DNA from: Burkholderiaceae bacterium
GTDB taxonomy: Bacteria > Pseudomonadota > Gammaproteobacteria > Burkholderiales > Burkholderiaceae_C
NCBI GenBank assembly: GCA_016790175.1
Contig: JAEUPI010000126.1
Coordinates: 1-42,248 of the forward strand
Reading direction: 5' to 3'
DNA: 42,248 nucleotides
The translations under genes and the position numbers were made by a program. Each line of letters begins with the position of its first letter. Position 1 is the stretch's first letter. Positions 11,108 to 17,464 of this stretch are shown here, piece by piece. The notes beneath the pieces were generated by a model. It ran no database searches. It saw only the letters and a list, made by a program, of their open reading frames with translations, and was not told the origin of the DNA.

Positions 11108-12424
11108 TCAGGCCGCCTTGATGGCGATCACCTTCTTGGCCTTGCGCTCGTTGGCCTTGGCCACCTCCTCGTCCCAGCCGTCGGTGCGCACGTAGGGGTT
11201 GGTGCGTGGCGTGGCGACCATGTTGGGGTCGATGTCGACGCCGATGCCCTCGAGGAAGTTGACGAGACCGATGCGCTCGATCATCTCGCCGGTGCGCTCG
11301 TGCTCGAGCGCGTTCTCGGCGAAGAAGTCGATCACCTTCTGACCCAGCTCGACCAGCGCGTCGTAGTCCTCGTCGGTCTTCAGCGGCATGAACGGCATCA
11401 CCACCGTGCCCATCAGGTCGCCGATCTTCAGGGTGCGTTTGCCGCCGATCAGGATCGTCGCGCCGGTGTCGGTGCCATGTGCCAGCGCGCCGGTCATCAC
11501 GTTGATGCAGTGCATGCAGCGCACGCAATTGCTGTTGTCGATCTCCAGCGCGTGGGTGTCGCTGACCTTGACGCTGGTGATCTTGTCGCCCTTGGCGACG
11601 TCCTTGATCTCCTTGAGCAGGATGGTCTTGGTCGGGCAACGCGTGATCACGTCGTTGACCAGCTCGTTCATGCCGTGCTTGGCGTACCACTTGCGCGCCA
11701 GCGTCTCGTCGCTGCGCATGTTGTCGCGCCAGGTGCCGATCACTGCCATGTCGGCGCGCTGGATCGAGTTCATGCAGTCGTTGGCGCAGCCGCTGAACTT
11801 GAACTTGAACTTGTACGGCAGTGCCGGCCGATGGATGTCGTCGGTGAAGGTATTGATCACCGCGCGATGCGCACGCTGCTCGTCGTAGCAGCTCTGCTCG
11901 CAGCGCGCCGCGCCGACGCAGCTCATGCTGGTGCGCACCGCGGGGCCGGCGCCGCCGAGATCGAAGCCGAGCTCGTTGAGCTCGTCGAAGGCCGCCTGCA
12001 CATCGGCTGTCTTGGCGCCCTGGAACATGATGTCGCCGCTCTGGCCGTGAAAGGCGATCAGCCCGGAGCCGTGCTTCTCCCAGATCTCGCACATCTTTCG
12101 CAGCACGGCGGTGTCGTAGTGCATGCCGGCCGGCGGCTGGATGCGCAGCGTGTGGAACTCTGCGGCATCGGGGTAGACCGGCTTGCCGTCGGCGTCCTTC
12201 AGCTCGGTAAAGCGCGGGATCACGCCGCCGCCGTAGCCCATCACGCCGACGGTGCCGCCCTTCCAGTAACCCTTGCGCGTGCGGTACGAGGTCTCGAGCT
12301 GACCCATCAGGTCAACCATGTAGTCCTTGTCCTTGGCCAGGCGCTTCAGGCCGGTGACGAAGCTCGGCCAGGGCCCGCTCTCGAGTTCGTCGAGCATGGG
12401 CGTGGCATGCGGTTTCTTGGCCAT
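11108..12424 (-). CDS. dsrA: DsrA, alpha subunit of reverse dissimilatory sulfite reductase
   Basis: First gene of the dsr cluster, 438 residues, a normal length. The sirohaem-[4Fe-4S] binding motif is complete: Cys169-X5-Cys175 (SCVGAARC) and Cys213-X3-Cys217 (SGCANDC). A ferredoxin domain follows with NSNCVRCMHC. The C-terminal MVATPRTNPYVRTDGWDEEV is typical of DsrA. Together with DsrB it is the core catalyst of cytoplasmic sulfur oxidation. An AGGAG site precedes the ATG. The 195 bases upstream separate it from a divergent operon and must hold the promoters of both. Confidence 0.97.
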   Translation of the reverse strand: MAKKPHATPMLDELESGPWPSFVTGLKRLAKDKDYMVDLMGQLETSYRTRKGYWKGGTVGVMGYGGGVIPRFTELKDADGKPVYPDAAEFHTLRIQPPAGMHYDTAVLRKMCEIWEKHGSGLIAFHGQSGDIMFQGAKTADVQAAFDELNELGFDLGGAGPAVRTSMSCVGAARCEQSCYDEQRAHRAVINTFTDDIHRPALPYKFKFKFSGCANDCMNSIQRADMAVIGTWRDNMRSDETLARKWYAKHGMNELVNDVITRCPTKTILLKEIKDVAKGDKITSVKVSDTHALEIDNSNCVRCMHCINVMTGALAHGTDTGATILIGGKRTLKIGDLMGTVVMPFMPLKTDEDYDALVELGQKVIDFFAENALEHERTGEMIERIGLVNFLEGIGVDIDPNMVATPRTNPYVRTDGWDEEVAKANERKAKKVIAIKAA

Positions 12425-12619
12425 CGCTGTGTGTCTCCTGAGTGGGTGCCGCCGCGCGGCGTGTTCTTCTCGCGCGGGCGGTCCTGTCGAAACGGTGGTG
12501 AACGATAGACGCGTTGCCTCGTGATGCCATTACCCGGAAGGGTTATCCGCCGCTCACCCACACCGGGTATGGACGCTCGTCTAGCCTCCGCGCTCAATGC
12601 CGCTTTCGAAAAACCTGCC
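12425..12619. promoter_or_regulatory. Divergent promoter region between dsrA and the nine-gene cassette, with an inverted repeat
   Basis: This 195-base gap separates two divergent operons, so it should contain two promoters. No convincing sigma-70 -35/-10 pair was seen on either strand. An imperfect palindrome, TTACCC-GGAA-GGGTTA, lies at 12530-12545, and another GGGTA half-site follows at 12565-12569. These resemble dyads bound by LuxR/NarL-type response regulators, but no specific regulator can be named. The interpretation as an operator is inference. Confidence 0.35.
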
Positions 12620-12835
12620 ATGCCACGCCTGACCTCCCTGGCCAAGCTGCGCGTGCCGCTCGGTGGTCAGGAGATCGAGCTGCAGCAGCTCGACCACGAC
12701 GCCGGCGGCATGGCGTTGCTGCGCACCCGCATCCGTGAGGGCAGCCGCTTCACCGTGTTCGACATCGATCCGCAGACGGCACAGGCCTGGGGCCAGGCGC
12801 TGGTGCAGTGGGCGCAGGCGCAGCCCCGGAGCTGA
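12620..12835 (+). CDS. Small conserved-looking protein, first gene of the cassette (71 residues)
   Basis: A 71-residue soluble protein with no cysteines, beginning MPRLTSLAKL and containing RIREGSRFTVFDIDPQTA and a helical WGQALVQWAQ end. I think it resembles a small family of unknown function found near dsr genes (possibly DUF6967), but this is from memory. The start is uncertain: no ribosome site precedes 12620, and an in-frame ATG lies upstream at 12569. Four bases separate its stop from the Cas6-like gene, so they are probably co-transcribed. No function can be assigned. Confidence 0.6.
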   Translation: MPRLTSLAKLRVPLGGQEIELQQLDHDAGGMALLRTRIREGSRFTVFDIDPQTAQAWGQALVQWAQAQPRS

Positions 12836-12839
12836 ACGC

Positions 12840-13466
12840 ATGTCCGATTCGCAGGTGTCGCCAGTGGTCGACGTCGCCTTCGCGCTGCGAGGCGAGGCGC
12901 TGCCCCGAGACCCTGCTTGTGCGCTGGCCGCGGCGCTGGCCGCGCGGCTCGCCTGGCTGGCCGACCCGGCGCTGTGTGCCGTGCACAGGTTGAAGCTGGT
13001 GGCCGGCCACGGGGCGTTGGCGCTGCTGTCGAACCGCACCCGGTTGATCCTGCGCGTGCCGCGCGAGCGGCTGGCCGACCTGGCCACGCTGACGGGCACC
13101 GTGCTGGACGTGCAGGGCCAGCGCGTGCAGCTGGGCGCGCCGCAGATCCACGAGCTGGTGCTCCACGGCACCTTGTATGCCCCTCTGGTGGCCAGCGGCC
13201 ACGACGACGAGCTCGCCTTCCTGTCCGAGGCCGAACAGGCACTGGCGCAACTCGGCGTGCGCGGTCGGCTGATCTGCGGCCGGCGCGGCCAGGTGCTGGC
13301 CGGGGCGGCTGGGGAACGCCGGGGATTCAGCCTGATGATCGACGGCCTTTCGCCGGAACACTCGCTGCGTCTGCAGACCCACGGGCTCGGGCCGCACCGG
13401 ACGCTCGGCTGCGGCGTATTCGTCGCCCACCGCTCGGCGGCGGCGCTGCACGCGCTGGCCGCTTGA
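12840..13466 (+). CDS. Cas6/Cmx6-like (type I-MYXAN) protein with no CRISPR system in the window
   Basis: A 208-residue protein that follows the pattern of the Cas6/Cmx6 family of crRNA-processing endoribonucleases: a beginning of the form F-x-L-x-G-x-x-L-P (residues 14-22), a middle with RTRLILRVP and TLYAPLV, and a C-terminal GFSLMIDGLSPEHSLRLQ followed by the glycine-rich GLGPHRTLGCGVFV, the RNA-binding loop typical of RAMP/Cas6 proteins. As I recall the family, a histidine follows Asp in LPxDH; here it is Pro25, so nuclease activity may be lost. No repeat array or other cas gene is nearby. It lies second in an operon with a DsrC paralogue, so a non-CRISPR role linked to sulfur metabolism is likely, but unproven. 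A CGGAG site precedes the ATG. Confidence 0.75.
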   Translation: MSDSQVSPVVDVAFALRGEALPRDPACALAAALAARLAWLADPALCAVHRLKLVAGHGALALLSNRTRLILRVPRERLADLATLTGTVLDVQGQRVQLGAPQIHELVLHGTLYAPLVASGHDDELAFLSEAEQALAQLGVRGRLICGRRGQVLAGAAGERRGFSLMIDGLSPEHSLRLQTHGLGPHRTLGCGVFVAHRSAAALHALAA

Positions 13467-13502
13467 GGATCCACCCGACAACGACTTCCGGAGACACACA
13501 AG

Positions 13503-13832
13503 ATGCCATACACCGTCCAGGGCCGCGAGCTCGAGACCGACAACGAGGGCTATCTGCTCGAGCCCGACTACAGCGACGAGGTGGTACCCGTCATTGCCGC
13601 CGCCGAGGGCATCACGCTGACCGAAGATCACTGGAAGGTTGTCCGTTACCTGCGCGACGAGTACCGCGAGCATGGCCACACGCCGAACTTCCGCAACCTG
13701 CTCAAGGGTCTGGCCGACGTGCTGCCCGGCTGCGACAGCAAGTCGCTTTATGAGCTGTTTCCCGTGGGGCCGGCCAAACAAGGCGCCAAGGTCGCCGGTT
13801 TGCCGCAGCCGCTGGGCAAGGGCGGATACTGA
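13503..13832 (+). CDS. DsrC/TusE/RspA-family paralogue lacking both redox cysteines
   Basis: A 109-residue DsrC homologue (DNEGYLLE, DHWKVVRYLRDEY, LYELFPVGPAKQGAKVAGLP). When aligned to the DsrC at 8585-8917, CysB is replaced by Ala95 and CysA by Lys106, and the tail ends GKGGY. The only cysteine, Cys77, lies in PGCDSKSLYE. It therefore cannot do the canonical sulfur-carrier chemistry and fits the RspA group, proposed to be regulatory. A GGAG site lies upstream. Its stop overlaps the next start by one base (TGATG), so the two are translationally coupled. Confidence 0.93.
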   Translation: MPYTVQGRELETDNEGYLLEPDYSDEVVPVIAAAEGITLTEDHWKVVRYLRDEYREHGHTPNFRNLLKGLADVLPGCDSKSLYELFPVGPAKQGAKVAGLPQPLGKGGY

Positions 13833-14485
13833 TGGCCTCGGTCGCCCGCACTCCGCCGGCGATGCGCGTCCGCAGCCAGTGGTTCAAGCAGGGCGCGCCG
13901 AAGAGCGCGCAGGAGCAGGCTGGCGCCCTCGGTTTCATCGTCTGGCGCGCCGCGCGCCAGATGCTGCAGCGCATGCGCCAGGCAGGATTCGACATCGATG
14001 CCGGGCCGGCGTACTTCGCCTTCCTGCGCGAGGTCTGCGTGTTCCTGGTCAACGTGCTCGATCGGAACGCCCATGCCCGCCTGGGTGCCGACGAGCGGGT
14101 CGCCTTCACTTCGGCGCTGGTGCGCCATGTCGCAGCGACCTACGACGACAGCGCCCGCGATCTGCTGGGGCCGGCGATGGCAGGCAGCAGCCATGCCGAC
14201 GCCTTGATCGAATTGTTCAACGAGTGCGCCGACCATTACGCCGATTTCGGCGCGGAGCCGGGCACCGACTCGGCGACGCAGGGCTTCGTTCCGGATTTCG
14301 CCTTCGTGCGCTACCTCGCCAGCCGCCTGGTCGCCACCGTGCCGCCGAAGGACGAACGCTGGGTGGCCGATCAGGTGATCGACATCGAGGCGCCCGAAGC
14401 GGTGAAGATCGTCAATGGCGCGATGCACAACCTCTACTCCACCGAACCGCGGCGCCCGCGACGCGAAGGATTCTCCGGTGACTGA
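13832..14485 (+). CDS. Uncharacterised helical protein of the cassette (217 residues)
   Basis: I do not recognise this 217-residue protein. It is soluble, mostly alpha-helical by composition, with one moderately hydrophobic helix (YFAFLREVCVFLVNVLDR, about residues 59-76) and a basic tail (RRPRREGFSGD). Motif-like segments are QWFKQGAPKSAQEQAG and LIELFNECADHYADFG. No signal peptide or metal-binding cysteine cluster is present. It is coupled to the DsrC paralogue upstream and overlaps the dioxygenase gene downstream by eight bases, so it most likely acts in the same process. Function unknown. Confidence 0.85.
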   Translation: MASVARTPPAMRVRSQWFKQGAPKSAQEQAGALGFIVWRAARQMLQRMRQAGFDIDAGPAYFAFLREVCVFLVNVLDRNAHARLGADERVAFTSALVRHVAATYDDSARDLLGPAMAGSSHADALIELFNECADHYADFGAEPGTDSATQGFVPDFAFVRYLASRLVATVPPKDERWVADQVIDIEAPEAVKIVNGAMHNLYSTEPRRPRREGFSGD

Positions 14486-15428
14486 CCTCATCGCCGAGCG
14501 GCCTCTGGTGGCGCGCGGCAGCCCGTTCGACCTCGGCGACGACGATGTCTACCGCCGCTGGCGCGCGCACAAGCTCGCGACGCGGGCGCAGCGCGCCGAA
14601 GACCTGATCGTCGACGTCGCCGACCCCGAGGTGCTGAGCGCCGCCGAACGCGAGGCGATCCTGCGGCGCTGTGCCACCTGGAACATGGCGATCTACCGCC
14701 TGCCACGCGATGCGGCCGATCCGGCGGCGGCGCTGAGGGTGCGCTGCGCGCAGCTCGGGCTGAAGTCGCTCGACGCCAACTGGCTGGCCGACGACGACGG
14801 CCTGTCGAGCATTGCGGTGCGCCCGGCCGACGCCGCACCCGGCGTCGACGCGCACGGGGCCTACATCCCCTACACCGATCGCGCGATCCGCTGGCACACC
14901 GACGGCTACTACCACGAGGCCGGGCGCCGCATCCGGGCAATGGTGCTGCATGGCGTGCGGCCGGCGGCGGCCGGCGGGGTCAACGCGCTGCTCGATCACG
15001 AACTGGCCTACATCGCACTGCGCGACGCGTCGCCGCGCTGGGTGCGCGCGTTGATGGCTGACGATGCGATGACGATTCCCGAGCGCCGGGCCGTCGACGG
15101 CTCGGTGCGCGCGGCACAGAGCGGGCCGGTGTTTTCGGTCGATCCGGGCGATGGCTGTCTGCACATGCGCTACACGGCGCGCACGCGCAGCATCGAGTGG
15201 AAGGACGATGCCCCGACGCGCGAGGCCGCATCGTTCCTCGAACAGTTGTTGAACGGACAGAATCCGCAGGTGCTGCGACTGCGCCTCGAGGCTGGCATGG
15301 GCCTGGTCTGCCACAACGTGCTGCACGACCGGACCGCGTTCACCGACGATCCGGCGCGGCCGCGCCTGCTGTTGCGTGCACGCTTTCTCGATCGTGTGGC
15401 TGCGCCGACTCGCGGCCTCGGCAGCTGA
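14478..15428 (+). CDS. TauD/TfdA-like Fe(II)/2-oxoglutarate-dependent dioxygenase
   Basis: The 316-residue protein has the facial-triad features of the TauD/TfdA superfamily: H140-x-D142 in RWHTDGYYHEA, a distal histidine (probably H283 in CHNVLHDRTAF) and a C-terminal arginine for 2-oxoglutarate in RPRLLLRARF. Such enzymes hydroxylate organic substrates or release sulfite from sulfonates such as taurine. No transporter for sulfonates lies nearby, so a taurine role is not supported; a modifying role on a protein, RNA or small molecule is possible. The start is GTG at 14478, preceded by AGGA and overlapping the previous stop by eight bases. A longer frame reading from 14415 is inside the previous gene and was not used. 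Confidence 0.82.
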   Translation: MTDLIAERPLVARGSPFDLGDDDVYRRWRAHKLATRAQRAEDLIVDVADPEVLSAAEREAILRRCATWNMAIYRLPRDAADPAAALRVRCAQLGLKSLDANWLADDDGLSSIAVRPADAAPGVDAHGAYIPYTDRAIRWHTDGYYHEAGRRIRAMVLHGVRPAAAGGVNALLDHELAYIALRDASPRWVRALMADDAMTIPERRAVDGSVRAAQSGPVFSVDPGDGCLHMRYTARTRSIEWKDDAPTREAASFLEQLLNGQNPQVLRLRLEAGMGLVCHNVLHDRTAFTDDPARPRLLLRARFLDRVAAPTRGLGS

Positions 15429-15447
15429 AGCGGACCGGTGACGCACG

Positions 15448-16935
15448 ATGGCACAGTGGGTCACCGTCTGGCGTGCCGCTCAGCTGGTGGGCGTGCCGCG
15501 CGGCGTGCTGCAGCAGCGCGTGCGATCGGGCGAACTCGAGCTGGCCGACGGCCTGGTCAGCACCGAGGCGCTGCTGAAGCTGTACCCGCAGGCGCAGCTC
15601 GAGGCCTCGGGCCTGCTCGAGCGGGTGGCGCATATCCGCGAGGACGCGTTCGCGCGCCGCGTGCGCGAGCGCCTGCTGCCGAGCCAGGAGGTGCTGGCGC
15701 AGCGTCTGTTCCGCCAGGGGCAGGAGCTGGCCGATACCCAGCGCCATCTGCAGCGCTACCACGCGCTGGTGATCGAATTGCGCGATCGCCTGCGCGAGAT
15801 GCTGGCCGAGCCGGGCGCCGAGGCGACCCGCCTGGCCGACCTGCACCGACAGCTGAACGACGGGCTGGCGCGTGCACTGGCCACCGAACCGGTCGATTGG
15901 CTGGATGTGATGGACGACGTGCTCAAGGTGGTGTCGGCGCAGGTCACGCTGCGCCCGAGCGGCCACCAGTTCGCGGTCGAGGGTCGCGACACCCTGCTGC
16001 AGGCCGGGCTGCGTGCGGGCTTGAAGCTCAACTACGGTTGCGGCAACGGCACCTGCGGCATGTGCAAGGTGCGCGTGATCGGCGGCGAGGTCTGCAAGGT
16101 GGGACCGAGCGACTACCCGATGTCGGAGGCCGAACGGCAGCAGGGCTATGTGCTGATGTGCGCCCACTCGGCGGCGAGCAGCGAGCTGACGCTGGAGACG
16201 CTCGAGGCACAGGGGCCGGCCGACATCGCACCGCAGCAGATCGTCACCACCGTGCGGGCGGTGCGAGAGCTGGCGCCGAACACGAGGCTGCTGCACCTGC
16301 AGACGCCGCGCAGCCACCGGCTGCGATTCCTCGCCGGCCAGTCGGTCACATTGGCGCTGCAGGCCTCGGAGGCCACCGCCGGCGACGATGCGCGTGTCAC
16401 CCTGCCGGTGGCCAGCTGTCCTTGCGACGACCGCAACCTGCATTTCTTCGTGCCGCGCGAGGCCGACGATGCGCTGGCGCGGCTGGTGTTCGACGGCACG
16501 ATCCGCCCCGGCGACGCGTTGAACCTGCGCGGGCCGGTGGGCGATTTCGTGCTGCGCGAGGGACAGCGACCGCTGGTGTTCGCGGCCTGCGACCTCGGTT
16601 TCGCGCCGATCCGCAGCCTGATCGAGCATGCCCTGTCGCTCGACGCGGCGCCGTCGCTGTCGGTGTTCTGGCTGGCCACGCGCGGCGACGGGCATTTCCA
16701 GGCCAACCAGTGCCGAGCCTGGTCGGAGGCGCTCGACGGATTCGAGTACGCGCTGTTCACCGACGCCGACGCTGAGCGGGGTGCCCGGCAGGTCGCCGCC
16801 GCGATCCGTGCCGACCAGTTCGATGTCGATTGCGATCTCTATCTTGCCGGGCCCGAGCCGTTCGTGAAGGCACTCGGCGCCGCGCTGGTCGAAGCCGGCG
16901 TGCCGGCGACGCAGATCGCATCGGAGGTGGTATGA
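15448..16935 (+). CDS. HTH / coiled-coil / 2Fe-2S ferredoxin / FNR-like reductase fusion
   Basis: A 495-residue four-part protein. Residues 3-46 look like a MerR/excisionase-type helix-turn-helix (VWRAAQLVGVPRGVLQQRVRSGEL). Residues 50-150 are charged and probably coiled-coil. A plant-type 2Fe-2S domain follows with Cys198, Cys203, Cys206 and Cys238 (NYGCGNGTCGMCK). The remainder resembles ferredoxin-NAD(P)+ reductase: LAGQSVTL, and a nucleotide pocket in FAACDLGFAPIRSLIEHAL and YLAGPEPF. The FAD motif RxY(S/T) expected after the first strand set is replaced by TLPVASCPC, so flavin binding may be altered. The domain order suggests a redox-sensing DNA- or protein-binding regulator, or an electron donor for the neighbouring dioxygenase. 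Its stop overlaps the next ATG (ATGA). Confidence 0.85.
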   Translation: MAQWVTVWRAAQLVGVPRGVLQQRVRSGELELADGLVSTEALLKLYPQAQLEASGLLERVAHIREDAFARRVRERLLPSQEVLAQRLFRQGQELADTQRHLQRYHALVIELRDRLREMLAEPGAEATRLADLHRQLNDGLARALATEPVDWLDVMDDVLKVVSAQVTLRPSGHQFAVEGRDTLLQAGLRAGLKLNYGCGNGTCGMCKVRVIGGEVCKVGPSDYPMSEAERQQGYVLMCAHSAASSELTLETLEAQGPADIAPQQIVTTVRAVRELAPNTRLLHLQTPRSHRLRFLAGQSVTLALQASEATAGDDARVTLPVASCPCDDRNLHFFVPREADDALARLVFDGTIRPGDALNLRGPVGDFVLREGQRPLVFAACDLGFAPIRSLIEHALSLDAAPSLSVFWLATRGDGHFQANQCRAWSEALDGFEYALFTDADAERGARQVAAAIRADQFDVDCDLYLAGPEPFVKALGAALVEAGVPATQIASEVV

Positions 16936-17246
16936 GTGCCGACTGCGGCGGCGGCGAACCGTACGCGCTGCGGGTGATCGGCCAGAGCATGTGGCCGGAG
17001 TTCGACGAGGGCGACATCGTGATCGTCGAGCGTGATGGCGCGCTGCGCGACGGCTGCTTCGTGATCGCGCAGGTCGACGGCGAGTACACGCTGCGCCAGC
17101 TCGTCCTCGAGGCCGAGGGCTGGTGCCTGAGCGCCATCAATCCGGCCTTCTCGGAACGCCGAACGATCGGCCTCGAGGCGGTGCACGGCGTGGTCATCCA
17201 GAAGTCGGTGCCGGGCCGGCGCCGACTGACCAAACGCTACGTTTGA
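16932..17246 (+). CDS. Stand-alone S24/LexA-like domain with altered catalytic lysine
   Basis: A 104-residue protein consisting only of a peptidase S24/S26-type fold as found in the C-terminal half of LexA and phage repressors. The serine motif is intact (IGQSMWPEFDEGD, Ser19), but in the second motif EYTLRQL the residue that aligns with the LexA catalytic lysine (VTVKRL) is Arg55. No DNA-binding domain is attached. Self-cleavage is therefore doubtful; it may act as a binding module, perhaps with the helix-turn-helix protein encoded just upstream. ATGA overlap with the preceding gene. Confidence 0.8.
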   Translation: MSADCGGGEPYALRVIGQSMWPEFDEGDIVIVERDGALRDGCFVIAQVDGEYTLRQLVLEAEGWCLSAINPAFSERRTIGLEAVHGVVIQKSVPGRRRLTKRYV

Positions 17247-17248
17247 CG

Positions 17249-17464
17249 ATGCCCTATTACGTGTTTCGCGTGCAGCCCTTCGCGATGCCCGAGCGCGTGG
17301 CCGAGTATCCCGTCTTCTCGGAGGCCTCGGCGATGGCCAAGTCGCTGCGTCCGGATCAGGCGACCAACGTGCGCATCCGCGTCGTGTTCGCCGAAAACCC
17401 GGAAGCGGCGGAAGACCTGCTGTTGACGCCCCGCGACCGCGCGCCGGCGGGCGACGACGAGTGA
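17249..17464 (+). CDS. Small uncharacterised protein of the cassette (71 residues)
   Basis: A 71-residue soluble protein, MPYYVFRVQPFAMPERVAEY at its start, with an acidic C-terminal tail (LLTPRDRAPAGDDE). No cysteine or membrane segment is present. It starts two bases after the S24-like gene and its TGA overlaps the GTG of the following gene, so it is clearly part of the operon. I do not recognise the family with certainty and assign no function. Confidence 0.75.
   Translation: MPYYVFRVQPFAMPERVAEYPVFSEASAMAKSLRPDQATNVRIRVVFAENPEAAEDLLLTPRDRAPAGDDE

Noticed and set aside
9993-12092. A 699-codon frame that would extend dsrB upstream across dsrA
   Set aside because: The upstream part is an out-of-frame reading of dsrA; DsrB proper starts at 11060 with a ribosome site and normal length.
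14478-15428. A taurine/sulfonate utilisation operon, suggested by the TauD-like protein
   Set aside because: No transporter or other tau/ssu gene is present; the gene is embedded in a different operon.
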